Positions 8,531 to 16,547 of a stretch of 64,000 nucleotides of DNA are shown here, piece by piece. The notes under the pieces are model-generated. The model worked only from the letters and a program-made list of their open reading frames with translations, made no database searches and was not told the origin of the DNA. The DNA is taken from contig JALOAI010000008.1 of NCBI GenBank assembly GCA_023228945.1, forward strand, positions 62,001 to 126,000, in the 5' to 3' direction. This DNA is from Pigmentiphaga sp. Its GTDB lineage: Bacteria > Pseudomonadota > Gammaproteobacteria > Burkholderiales > Burkholderiaceae_B. Within the stretch, counting starts at the first letter, position 1. The number at the start of each line of letters is the position of its first letter. A program made the position numbers and the translations under genes.

Positions 8531-9561
8531 ACGCGATTTCTTCGCCAGGCGCCCGCAAGCGTTCGCCGTGGCAGGCGCTGCGCGGCATGTCCGCCGATCG
8601 CCCGCACGTTTTCCTGCTCTTGCTCGTCACCCTATTGCCCCTGGCCCTTATGCCGTGGAGTACCTGGCTGGTGCTCACGCTCAGCGGCATGGCGATGGGC
8701 GCCATGCTGTTCCTCATGGCTTCGGGCATGAGCCTGACCTTCGGCCTCATGAGCGTGCTCAATCTGGCACATGGCGCCTTCATTTCGGTGGGAGCGTTCG
8801 TCGGCGCCAGCCTGCTCATCTATGGCCTCTCCGAGTGGTCGCACAACCCGTCGCTCTGGATCAACCTGGCGGCCGTGCTGCCGGCCTTTGCCCTGGCGGC
8901 GCTGGTGGCCGCCCTGCTGGGCGTGGTGTTCGAGCGGCTGGTGATCCGGCCGGTGTACGGCGATCACCTCAAGCAGATCCTGGTGACCGTTGGCGGCGCG
9001 ATCGTCATCTTCCAGCTCATCGAGGTCATCTGGGGGCCGCGCGAGATCCCGGTGCCACGCCCGGAGGCCTTGCGTGGCGCCTTGGTATTCGGCGGCATCG
9101 CGCTCGAAAAATACCGCGTGGCGGCGGTGGTGCTGGGCGTGGGCCTCTATGCCCTGCTGCTCTGGGTGATCGAGCGTACCCGCCTGGGCATCCTCATCCG
9201 TGCCGGCGTCGAAAGCCGCGAGATGGTCGAGATCCACGGCTACCGCATCGGCCTGCTGTTCCTGGCGGTATTCGCCGCGGGCTCGGCGCTGGCCGGCCTG
9301 GGTGGCGCGATGTGGGGTTTGTACCGAGAAATCATTACGCCGCATATGGGCGACGAACTGATGATCTCGGTCATCGTGGTGATCATCCTGGGCGGCCTGG
9401 GCTCGGTACGCGGCTGCTTCTACGGCGCCATGCTGGTAGGTCTGGTCAACCTTTACGTGGGCTACCTGGAACCACGCCTGGCGGCGGTGGCCACCGTGGG
9501 CCTGATGGTGGCGGTGCTCATGTGGCGGCCGCAAGGGCTGATCCCGGTGATCAAGGTGTGA
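8527..9561 (+). CDS. Liv-type ABC transporter permease (LivH class)
   Basis: 344 residues with about eight hydrophobic segments. LivH-like features are SGMSLTFGLMSVLNLAHGAF near residue 70 and the EAA-like cytoplasmic loop GGLGSVRGCFYGAMLVG near the C-terminus. It forms half of the transmembrane channel. The start at 8527 overlaps livF; the open frame extends upstream through livF but that part is out of register with any gene. Confidence 0.88.
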   Translation: MNAISSPGARKRSPWQALRGMSADRPHVFLLLLVTLLPLALMPWSTWLVLTLSGMAMGAMLFLMASGMSLTFGLMSVLNLAHGAFISVGAFVGASLLIYGLSEWSHNPSLWINLAAVLPAFALAALVAALLGVVFERLVIRPVYGDHLKQILVTVGGAIVIFQLIEVIWGPREIPVPRPEALRGALVFGGIALEKYRVAAVVLGVGLYALLLWVIERTRLGILIRAGVESREMVEIHGYRIGLLFLAVFAAGSALAGLGGAMWGLYREIITPHMGDELMISVIVVIILGGLGSVRGCFYGAMLVGLVNLYVGYLEPRLAAVATVGLMVAVLMWRPQGLIPVIKV

Positions 9562-9565
9562 TGCG

Positions 9566-10723
9566 ATGATCCATTCCCTGTTTTCGGGCGATGGCCCGCG
9601 CAGCCGGCCGCTGGCCATCCTGCTCGTCCTGATTCTGGTCTGCCTGGCTTTCGGCCCCTTCCTGTTCAGCGGCACCCGGGCCTTCGCCATGCTGGGCACC
9701 ATCTGCATTTTCATCATCGTGGTGGCTTCCTACGACCTGATGCTGGGCTATACCCACATCGTGTCGTTTGCCCACACCATGTTCTTCGGCATCGGCGCCT
9801 ACGGCGTGGCCATGGCCATGGCCGCCTGGGGCAACTCCATCGGCGCCATCTTCGGTGGTCTGGCGGCGGCGCTGCTGCTCTCGCTGGCCCTGGCCCTGCT
9901 GCTCGGCCTGCTGTCGCTGCGCGTCAAGGCCATCTTCTTCGCCCTGGTCACCCTGGCGGTGGCGTTCGCCTTCCTCAACCTGGTCAATCAGCTCTACCAC
10001 GTCACCGGGGGCGAAGACGGCCTGCGCGTGACGGTGCCGCGCGTGCTCGGGCCGGCCTACCGGCTGGTGGAAGGCTCCGTTCCGGGCTTCAGCATCGACA
10101 CCTTCATCGCCAGCCTGGGGCTCGGCCTGGGCGAGGCCGCCCGCGAAGCCGCGTTCCAGGTGCGCGTGACGGGGCGGGTGGTGATGTACTACGTGGCCTT
10201 CACCAGCGCGGTGCTGGTGTTCCTGCTGCTGCTGCGCCTGGTCAACTCGCCGTTCGGCCGCGTGCTGCAGGCCATTCGCGAGAACGAATTCCGCGCCGAA
10301 GCCCTGGGCTATCGCACCGTGTTCTACCGCACCGCCATCGTCATGCTCGCCGCGGCTCTGGCCACGCTGGCCGGCGCCTTGTTCGCGCTGTTCAATCGCT
10401 ATGTGAATCCCGAGAACACGCTCAATTTCGAACTGATGGTGTTCATCCTGCTCATGTGCGTGATCGGCGGCATGGGCACGCTGTATGGCGCGGTGGTTGG
10501 CGTCGCGGTGTTCCTGCTGGCGCAGAACTATCTGCAGGATGTGCTGCGCGGGCTCTCGCACCTTGTCGGCGAGGGCTGGCTGCAGGAGCTGCTGGCACCG
10601 GAGCATTGGCTGCTGTGGTTCGGCCTGCTGTTCGTGCTCAGCGTGTATTTTTTCCCGAAGGGGATCGTGGGACAGTTGCGGGCGGTGGCCGCGCGGCGGC
10701 GGACGGCCCGAGCGCAGGGCTAG
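9566..10723 (+). CDS. Liv-type ABC transporter permease (LivM class)
   Basis: 385 residues, strongly hydrophobic. The early DLMLGYTHIVSFAHTMFFGIGAY segment and the late GGMGTLYGAVVGVAVF loop mark the LivM permease. The segment VTGGEDGLRV between membrane spans is also typical. It is the last gene of the importer operon, 4 bases after livH. A weak hairpin (AGAACAG/CTGTTCT, 10743-10764) follows without a T-run, so the transcript end is not clear. Confidence 0.88.
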   Translation: MIHSLFSGDGPRSRPLAILLVLILVCLAFGPFLFSGTRAFAMLGTICIFIIVVASYDLMLGYTHIVSFAHTMFFGIGAYGVAMAMAAWGNSIGAIFGGLAAALLLSLALALLLGLLSLRVKAIFFALVTLAVAFAFLNLVNQLYHVTGGEDGLRVTVPRVLGPAYRLVEGSVPGFSIDTFIASLGLGLGEAAREAAFQVRVTGRVVMYYVAFTSAVLVFLLLLRLVNSPFGRVLQAIRENEFRAEALGYRTVFYRTAIVMLAAALATLAGALFALFNRYVNPENTLNFELMVFILLMCVIGGMGTLYGAVVGVAVFLLAQNYLQDVLRGLSHLVGEGWLQELLAPEHWLLWFGLLFVLSVYFFPKGIVGQLRAVAARRRTARAQG

Positions 10724-10814
10724 ACGCAATACCATGCAGTTAAGAACAGCCCGCTGACTGTTCTCTTGGGGCGCACGGAATGCGCATTTAACAGAGCCGT
10801 ATTGTCCTTAACCC

Positions 10815-11029
10815 GCCGGGTGGCCCACGCGGATGGGCTTGGGCAGTCGAGCGGTCTGTCCGCTACGCGGCCAGACTCCCCGCGTCCCGCGCCGTCGAGC
10901 GGGCGGCGGGCAAACTCGGCCCCGCCCTGCGGGCAGGACCTCAAACAGTGCCCGCCGACTACCCCCGCCCGACGACACGGGCCACGGCGCTCTCCAATGT
11001 CCCAAGCCCATCCGCGTGGGCCACCCGGC
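10815..11029. repeat. MITE-like or REP-like element with 29-bp perfect terminal inverted repeats
   Basis: Bases 10815-10843 are the exact reverse complement of 11001-11029 (core CCCACGCGGATGGGCTTGGG). Nested inside are CGGCGGGCA/TGCCCGCCG (10904-10912 and 10949-10957) and a GCCC/GGGC hairpin. The transcript would fold into one long stem with side loops. No target-site duplication is obvious in the flanks. It could be a miniature mobile element, a transcription end structure for the Liv operon, or a structured RNA. Confidence 0.6.
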
Positions 11030-11443
11030 TCATGGTGTCTCGGGTTCTGGACGTTCGACCCCCTCGCCGGCTCTTGACGACCGCACTCTTTCCAGAAGCC
11101 CCGGGGACCGACAGTCATCGGTTGCCGGTGCAGACGATCAAGAAGAAAAAATCCTTTCCATGCTTTGTTAATGCCGCGGCCTCGGCATCGGTATATCGCA
11201 AGGCAGGCGTCCCGGGAGCGGAGGGCCGGGCAGAGTCGCGACTTTGCCACGCGCAAGTATACGATTTGCCCGCCAACGGGGCGTCGCCGGGAGCGATAGA
11301 CGCGAGTTGGATAAGCGCGCCGAAGAGCCTGGAAGAACCCTAGGGGTTTCCCTATAGTATCCCGTTATATTTATAATAAGCAATTGATTTTAATATAAAA
11401 ATTTTCATATTTCATTTTTATTTATAAAACGATATACTGTTCG

Positions 11444-11486
11444 AAGTGGGCTTTTTTACTCTGGTTTAAATGTGCAAGGCCCACTT
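11444..11486 (+). promoter_or_regulatory. Leader hairpin upstream of Bug gene
   Basis: AAGTGGGC (11444-11451) pairs with GCCCACTT (11479-11486) across a T-rich 27-base loop. It ends 65 bases upstream of the Bug start and could be an operator or a weak leader structure. Confidence 0.3.
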
Positions 11487-11550
11487 TCTATCCCTCAAAT
11501 TTGATAGCGAGCGCGGGTGGATTGGCCCAGCGCCGCAATGGAGAAGAGAC

Positions 11551-12540
11551 ATGAAAGCCCAAACGTGGCGCACCTATTTGTACGGTGTTTTACTCGGTGC
11601 CGCGGCGGCGCTGGGGCCGGTATCCGCAAGTGCGCAATCCTACCCCTCGCGGCCTGTGAGTCTGGTCGTGCCATTCGGCCCTGGCGGGGGTGTCGATGTC
11701 GTGGCAAGGGCTTTGGCAACGCGATTGTCCCCCGTGCTGGGGCAGTCGGTCGTGGTCGAGAACGTGCCGGGGGCAAACTCGGTGATCGCCACTCGTCGCG
11801 TGGCGGAGGCGCCGGCGGATGGGCATACGCTCCTGCTCACGACCGACTTCCACGCCATCAATGCCGCCTATGGCGACTCGCTGCCTTACGACTCGATCAA
11901 GGACTTCGATTTTGTATCGCAGCTCACCGCTTCGCCGCTGATGCTGGTCGCCAGCCCATCAGCCAACCTATCGACGCTGGCGGACGTGGTCGAGACCGCC
12001 AAGAAAAAGCCGGGTGAACTGAGCTTCGGCTCGCTGGGGCCGAGTAGTCCCCACTTTCTGGCGTTCGAATGGTGGAAGTCCATGGCAGACGTCGATATCG
12101 TCGATGTCCCCTATAAACAAGCGGGGCAAGTGGTTACCGATCTTCTCGGTGGTCATGTCGATCTCTCCCTGATCGTCGCCGGCAACGGTATCCGATACCA
12201 TAACGACGGCAAGATGAAAGCGTTGGCCGTTACCGGCCCCGAGCGTTGGCCCACCGCGGCTGAAATCCCGACTTTCGTGGAGCTTGGCTACCCGGACTTC
12301 GCGCTGCGAAACTGGTATGTCATTCTTGTGCCCGCTGGTACCCCCGAGTCGGTGATCGAACAGCTCAATGCCGAAATCCACAAAATAATGCACGAGCCCG
12401 AGATCGTGAAGTTGCTCCTCAATGCCGGGTTGCAGCCCGTCACTGATACGCCGCAGGCGGCGGAAGCCCTGGTACTGGCCGAAATCGACAAATATCGGCG
12501 CATCATCGAGCTCAGCGGCGCGAAGCGCGAAGGACAATAA
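11551..12540 (+). CDS. Bug-family tripartite-tricarboxylate-type substrate-binding protein
   Basis: 329 residues with a signal peptide (TYLYGVLLGAAAALG, cleavage near ASAQS). The mature protein opens with YPSRPVSLVVPFGPGGGVDVVAR and continues with VVVENVPGANSVIA, the Bug hallmark. GGAGAAGAG at 11540-11548 supports the start at 11551. Bug proteins bind carboxylates or related small molecules in the periplasm. No TctA/TctB membrane genes are nearby, so it is an orphan receptor. It is 3 bases upstream of an M14-like amidohydrolase and probably delivers or senses that enzyme's substrate. Confidence 0.88.
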   Translation: MKAQTWRTYLYGVLLGAAAALGPVSASAQSYPSRPVSLVVPFGPGGGVDVVARALATRLSPVLGQSVVVENVPGANSVIATRRVAEAPADGHTLLLTTDFHAINAAYGDSLPYDSIKDFDFVSQLTASPLMLVASPSANLSTLADVVETAKKKPGELSFGSLGPSSPHFLAFEWWKSMADVDIVDVPYKQAGQVVTDLLGGHVDLSLIVAGNGIRYHNDGKMKALAVTGPERWPTAAEIPTFVELGYPDFALRNWYVILVPAGTPESVIEQLNAEIHKIMHEPEIVKLLLNAGLQPVTDTPQAAEALVLAEIDKYRRIIELSGAKREGQ

Positions 12541-12543
12541 GCC

Positions 12544-13593
12544 ATGCAAAGGTACATCTCACTGCAAGCGACGCCCGATGCGCTGGCTCGTTGCCGCGAT
12601 AACCAGGCGGCCGCAAGTGTGCAGGAGTACTTCATCGAGGTTGGCAATCTTGCCAGCGGCGCGCCAGTTGGTATTCCCGTGGTGATGGCCAAGGGAGCGC
12701 ACGAGGGGCCGTGTCTCTGGATCAACGGCCAGGTCCACGGCGACGAGATCAACGGCATGGTCGCGGCGCTGCGTTTCGTGCGGGAGCTCCCGCTGAACGA
12801 GCTCCAGGGCAGCGTGATCGTGACGCCGACGGCAAACCCTCATGCCTTCGACGCCCGCCGTAAGCGGACTCCCCTGGATGATCTGGATCTGGACCAGTCT
12901 TTTCCTGGCCATGATGCCGGTTTGGCCACACAAAGGCTTGCCGCGGCCTTGACGACGGCGATGGCGGGTTGTGCCGACGCGCTGGTGAGTTTCCACACCA
13001 TGGGCCCGGCCTTCGATTGCGAGCCATTCGCGGTGTTCAAGCAAGCTCCGGCTCATGCCGGCGTATCGGAGTCCGACGTGCTGCGCTTGTTGGCGCATTT
13101 CGAGCCCGGCTGTGCCTGCCTGATGCCCCTGGAGTTGCGCGCCGGCGAGCTGCCTGGGCATCTCGCGGGTGCGCTGGATTATTGGATGCTCGAAGCGGGC
13201 AAGCCCGCCTTCATGATAGAGCTCGGCGCCGGCGGAAGGCTGGACAACCGGCATGTGGCAAAAGGCGTACAAGGCTTGAAAGGCATGGCCGGAGCCCTGG
13301 GCCTGTTTCCGGGGGCGTCGGCTGGTGCTGCGCCAGCCAGCTTGGTGCGCGTCAATCGCTACCAGCATGTCACCTGCGCGAGCGGCGGCTTGTTCGAGCG
13401 TCTCGCGGAGCCGGACACGGAACTGCGGTCAGGCCAGGCCTACGGACGCATCATGGATTTATACGGCAGGGTGACGGAGACCTTGTCGTTTTCCACACCC
13501 GCGCGCCTGATCGGGATACGTCGAGATCCCGTGGTGCACAGTGGCGATCGAGTGGCGTTCGTCGCCCACGAGTGGGAGAAGGCCGTCGTGTAA
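12544..13593 (+). CDS. Succinylglutamate desuccinylase/aspartoacylase-family zinc hydrolase
   Basis: 349 residues of the M14 AstE/AspA-like family. The zinc motif HGDE (His65, Glu68) follows WINGQV; a third metal His lies in LVSFHT (about 147), and the catalytic Glu in FMIELGAGGR. The order matches deacylases that remove an acyl group from an amino acid. The C-terminal beta domain (from about residue 265) is present. It forms an operon with the upstream Bug receptor; the natural substrate, perhaps an N-acyl amino acid, is inferred. Confidence 0.82.
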   Translation: MQRYISLQATPDALARCRDNQAAASVQEYFIEVGNLASGAPVGIPVVMAKGAHEGPCLWINGQVHGDEINGMVAALRFVRELPLNELQGSVIVTPTANPHAFDARRKRTPLDDLDLDQSFPGHDAGLATQRLAAALTTAMAGCADALVSFHTMGPAFDCEPFAVFKQAPAHAGVSESDVLRLLAHFEPGCACLMPLELRAGELPGHLAGALDYWMLEAGKPAFMIELGAGGRLDNRHVAKGVQGLKGMAGALGLFPGASAGAAPASLVRVNRYQHVTCASGGLFERLAEPDTELRSGQAYGRIMDLYGRVTETLSFSTPARLIGIRRDPVVHSGDRVAFVAHEWEKAVV

Positions 13594-13622
13594 TGTAAAT
13601 CAGGGAGTCTTCCAGAAACGAT

Positions 13623-13750
13623 GACCACGCGCCAAGCGCAAGCCGGCCACCTCGCGGCCTGCATGCCGCTCGGAGTCGCCAGGCCGGCAATCGTCCATCA
13701 GGACGGTTATCTGTCCGGGCTCATCCATTCACGGCGAGGTTGGCGAGGCC
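13623..13750 (+). repeat. Dispersed palindromic repeat, copy 2
   Basis: Box A (GACCACGCGCCAAGCGCAAG) begins at 13623. A variable middle shares a GGCCACCTCGCGGCC palindrome and an ATCCATTCACGG stretch with the copies at 22.5 and 40.1 kb. Box B CGGCGAGGTTGGCGAGGCC ends at 13750. The last 14 or so codons of the ParD gene on the other strand lie inside it. Confidence 0.8.
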
Positions 13751-14000
13751 GCCCTTGAGCGCCGGCTTTGGAACTCTTGCGCACTCGGTCACGCAGGCCG
13801 TCGAAGTCGCTGGCATCGGCTGCCGCCGCCGGGGTAGAGGCTGCTCCGGCCAACAATAGGCCGCGCAACTGCTGGCGGTCCTGGTCTTTGCGAATCAACT
13901 CACGTACGTATTCACTGCTCGTGCCATAGCCGCGCTGGCTGACCTGCTCATCCACGAAGGATTTCAAGGCGGCAGGGCGGGAGATGTTCATCGTACTCAT
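13707..14000 (-). CDS. ParD-like ribbon-helix-helix antitoxin, orphan
   Basis: 97 residues. MNISRPAALKSFVDEQVSQRG, then YGTSSEYVRELIRKDQ, is the ribbon-helix-helix of ParD/CopG-type antitoxins. A toxin-binding tail (FDGLRDRVRKSS) follows. The final residues (GRPRQPRREWMSPDR) are coded by the dispersed repeat, not by ParD-like sequence. A parE toxin gene would be expected immediately downstream and is absent; the repeat occupies that place. It is probably a solitary antitoxin remnant that could still bind DNA. Confidence 0.75.
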   Translation of the reverse strand: MSTMNISRPAALKSFVDEQVSQRGYGTSSEYVRELIRKDQDRQQLRGLLLAGAASTPAAAADASDFDGLRDRVRKSSKAGAQGRPRQPRREWMSPDR

Positions 14001-14028
14001 GGCATAAGCGTAGGTTCGAGAGGCTCAT

Positions 14029-14256
14029 TCAGTGGGGGAAATGATTGTCTGGTATTTCCAGAAAAACATCCGCCCCCACCCCGAACCGGGCGGCCAGCGC
14101 GGCCACCTGTCGAGCGTTCAGCATCCTTCGTCCCGACAGAATTTGCGAAACCACGCTTTGCGAGCCCACCTCTGATAGGTCGGATTGCTTGAGGCCGTGT
14201 TGCTCCATGAGGAACTGCAGAACGAATTGCAAGCCGGCAGCTTGGTGCCAAAGCAT
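14029..14256 (-). pseudogene. HigA-like antitoxin remnant (C-terminal HTH part)
   Basis: 75 residues with the helix-turn-helix part of a HigA-type antitoxin: FLMEQHGLKQSDLSEVG, VVSQILSGRRMLNARQVAAL and FGVGADVFLE. The usual N-terminal 50-60 residues are missing; at about 14255 the sequence switches to a hepT-like gene in another frame. It is a deletion product joining two toxin-antitoxin loci. It could still be translated from the ATG at 14256, but no ribosome-binding site is seen. Confidence 0.65.
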
Positions 14257-14365
14257 TCTCCAGGAACGCTAATTCGCCCATGTGATCAGTATATTGGCGA
14301 ATGCGCTCGATGGCTTCGAGGATATGAACCAGATAGTCGATGAGCCGCTGAGAGCTCTGACTCAT
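14254..14365 (-). pseudogene. HepT-like toxin remnant (N-terminal part)
   Basis: The first 37 residues (RLIDYLVHILEAIERIRQYT, then GELAFLENA) match the start of HepT/DUF86 HEPN toxins. After about 14255 the frame runs out of register through the higA remnant to 13997. The catalytic RX4-6H motif is therefore lost. The ATG overlaps the mntA stop (ATGA at 14362-14365), as in intact mntA-hepT pairs. Confidence 0.65.
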
Positions 14366-14652
14366 ATGGGTCGAGCCTCGGCCAAGACCTGGGTCCGAAA
14401 ACGATCCGGCAAAGCGTTGGGTGTCAGGACGTCCACGGGCATGCCGAGCAACTGGCTCAATTCGTGACGGATAGCGCCAATATCGAATAGGGTGGTCTCG
14501 GGCGTTGGATCGACGAGAATGTCGATGTCGCTATCGTCCCTATCTTCACCATGGAGTACCGACCCAAAGACTCGGGCGTTGCGTGCGCGGTGAGACTCGA
14601 CGATGCGTCGGATGGCAGCGCGATGGGAGGCCAGGGCGGCGGAGGGTTGCAT
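14362..14652 (-). CDS. MntA-like minimal nucleotidyltransferase (antitoxin of MntA-HepT)
   Basis: 96 residues carrying the nucleotidyltransferase motif GSX9DXD (FGSVLHGEDRDDSDIDI) and a following hydrophobic strand. In intact systems MntA AMPylates the HepT ribonuclease and neutralises it. Here the partner gene is truncated. The start at 14652 is supported by GGGAGAAG upstream; the longer frame to 14682 is not. It is likely functional as a fold but without a toxin to control. Confidence 0.75.
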   Translation of the reverse strand: MQPSAALASHRAAIRRIVESHRARNARVFGSVLHGEDRDDSDIDILVDPTPETTLFDIGAIRHELSQLLGMPVDVLTPNALPDRFRTQVLAEARPI

Positions 14653-14771
14653 GTCTTCTCCCGTAAAAGTCCAGTGTAGCAAGGAGGCGGCGTTCCGGGA
14701 CTTTATCCCCAGGGTCTGCCGTCCTCGGGCCGGCCGCTCGACGCCTCCCGTTTATTCCCCGTTTTATTGTC

Positions 14772-15551
14772 TCAGCGCCCCACGAACTCCGGCGTTTTCC
14801 CACCGATGAAGGCCTGGTAGCCGATCCGGTAGTCTTCGGTATCGAAGCAGGCGTAAGGTTCGTCGAGCTCGGCGGGTGATAGCGGTTCCGGCCGGTCGAG
14901 CCGCTGCAGGAATTTTTTATGCGCCCGTGCCGCCAGCGGCGCGCCCTGGGTGATGCGGGCCACGGTCTTGGCCACGGCGTCGTCGAACTCGGCGGCGGAA
15001 ACCACGCGGTGCACCAGGCCCTTGGCCAGGGCCTCGGGCGCGGCCAGCAGCCTGCCTTCCAGCAGCAGCTCGGCGGCGGTGTTGCGGCCCACATAGCGCC
15101 GCAGGTTCTCCATCTCGAAGTAGCTGAGCGTCAGGCCCAGCTTGGTCAGTGGCAGACCGAAACGGCTATCGTCGGTACAAAGTCGGATATCGCACAGTCC
15201 CGCCAGCTGGAAGGCGCCGCCCACGCAGGCGCCGCGGATGGCGGCAACCACCGGGATCGGGCAATCGCGCAGGATGCGCATGGTGCGGTAGCCATCCTCG
15301 GTATAGACCATGGCCTGTCGCTTCTCTGCGCGCTTCTGCGCGTACTCCTCGATATCGCCGCCACTGCCGAAGGCCTGGGTGCCCGCGCCGGTGAGCACGA
15401 TGCAGCGCAGGGAGGTGTCGGATCCGAGCTCGGCCAGGGCTGAACCCAGGGCGATGAACATGGCCTGGCTCAGGGCATTGCGTTTGGTGGGATTGTTGAG
15501 CGTAATGACGGCATGCCGTGCATGGCGCTGGACGTCGATGGTGCCGGTCAT
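14772..15551 (-). CDS. Crotonase-superfamily enoyl-CoA hydratase-like protein
   Basis: 259 residues. The oxyanion segment AFGSGGDIEEYA and the helix GACVGGAFQLAGLCDIRL are clear. The two hydratase glutamates are replaced (Gln in GGAFQL, Thr in FGLPLTKLGL), so ordinary hydration is doubtful. The start overlaps the stop of the upstream LysR gene by 4 bases (ATGA, 15548-15551). It is the last gene of the CoA-transferase/LysR/crotonase operon. Confidence 0.8.
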   Translation of the reverse strand: MTGTIDVQRHARHAVITLNNPTKRNALSQAMFIALGSALAELGSDTSLRCIVLTGAGTQAFGSGGDIEEYAQKRAEKRQAMVYTEDGYRTMRILRDCPIPVVAAIRGACVGGAFQLAGLCDIRLCTDDSRFGLPLTKLGLTLSYFEMENLRRYVGRNTAAELLLEGRLLAAPEALAKGLVHRVVSAAEFDDAVAKTVARITQGAPLAARAHKKFLQRLDRPEPLSPAELDEPYACFDTEDYRIGYQAFIGGKTPEFVGR

Positions 15552-16528
15552 GGGCGTGACTCCGTATCGGGCGGGTTGGGGGGCGAAGGATCGGCGAGAA
15601 CCGGCATCGGGCCTCGCGCGGAACTCGCGGCCCGAAGGCGCAGCCGCTCCTGAAGCAGCTCGAGCAGCAAGCTCCGGATCGCGTCGGCCGCCGGCGCCAG
15701 TGGAAACAGGCGGGAGGTTGCGAGGCTGGCGGTGCGGACCAGGCCGGGCGCCGCCAGTGCGGCGGTGTCGACCGGCTCTTGGGTCTCGGCATCCTCCAGG
15801 CTACTCGCGGGCAGAACGGCGTAGCCGAGCCCGGCCTGGACGGCGCGCAGCAGCAGTGGCGGCGAGTCGATCTCCGCCACGATCCTGGGCTGGAGGTTGT
15901 CGCGCTCCCACAAGCGATCGAGCTGGTCGCGGATGTCGCTGGGCCGGCTGAGCAGAATCAGCGGCAGGGCGGCCGCCGCGGCCGGCGGAATGGGCCCGCG
16001 GCCACGCAGCGTGCCGGGAGGACCGAACAGCAACAAGGGTTCTTCAAAAATGGCTTGCAGGGCCAGCCCTCGCGTGCGGCGGGTTTCGAACAGCATGGCG
16101 AGGTCCAGGCGGCCCTCGGCCAGTTGTTCGGTCAGCCAGCCGCTGGGCCCGTCGGCCAGGCGCAGTTGGACGCCGGGTAATTGCGCCCGTGCGGCCTGCA
16201 GAAGATCCAGGCCCAGCCACTGCTGGATGCTCCGGGGCAGGCCCACGGCCACCACGCCGCCGATCGTGGATCCCGCATCGCGGGCAACGTGGCCGGCTTG
16301 CTCGACCTGTTCGAGAATATGGCGGGCATGCAAGGCCAGCCGGCGGCCGGCGTCGGTGGGCGTCACTCCCCGGGCGCTGCGGGTGAGCAGCGGCGTACCG
16401 AGCTCGGCTTCCAGCTTCTGCATTTGTTGGCTCAGTGCCGGCTGCGCGATATACAGGCTGGTGGCCGCGCGCGACAGGCTGCCGGCCTCGAGGATTTCAA
16501 GGAAGTAGCGGAGCTGGCGCAGTTCCAT
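15548..16528 (-). CDS. LysR-family transcriptional regulator
   Basis: 326 residues. The N-terminal HTH (MELRQLRYFLEILEAGSLSR, then LYIAQPALSQQMQKLEAELG) resembles the Nac/Cbl/CynR branch; an effector domain runs from about residue 92. Unlike most LysR genes it is not divergent from its neighbours but sits between the CoA-transferase and the crotonase in the same direction, 19 bases after the first and overlapping the second. Confidence 0.88.
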   Translation of the reverse strand: MELRQLRYFLEILEAGSLSRAATSLYIAQPALSQQMQKLEAELGTPLLTRSARGVTPTDAGRRLALHARHILEQVEQAGHVARDAGSTIGGVVAVGLPRSIQQWLGLDLLQAARAQLPGVQLRLADGPSGWLTEQLAEGRLDLAMLFETRRTRGLALQAIFEEPLLLFGPPGTLRGRGPIPPAAAAALPLILLSRPSDIRDQLDRLWERDNLQPRIVAEIDSPPLLLRAVQAGLGYAVLPASSLEDAETQEPVDTAALAAPGLVRTASLATSRLFPLAPAADAIRSLLLELLQERLRLRAASSARGPMPVLADPSPPNPPDTESRP

Positions 16529-16547
16529 GGCGTAGCCGCCGGCAAGC

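Larger units (their letters stand above)
10724..11550. other. Gene-free stretch with long inverted repeat and AT-rich promoter DNA
   Basis: 827 bases in which I see no convincing gene. The left part holds a large inverted-repeat element (10815-11029). The GC-rich right flank (11030-11340) has only spurious short frames. From 11340 to 11460 base composition turns sharply AT-rich, as expected for the promoter of the following Bug operon; TATACT at 11433-11438 is a possible -10 box without a good -35. Confidence 0.6.

Noticed and set aside
10720..11343. Several short frames in the region after the Liv operon
   Set aside because: They are created by the GC-rich inverted repeat on both strands and show no protein-like composition.
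13997..14365. 122-codon frame starting as HepT
   Set aside because: Only the first 37 residues resemble HepT; the rest is an out-of-frame reading of the HigA remnant, so I treat it as a pseudogene.
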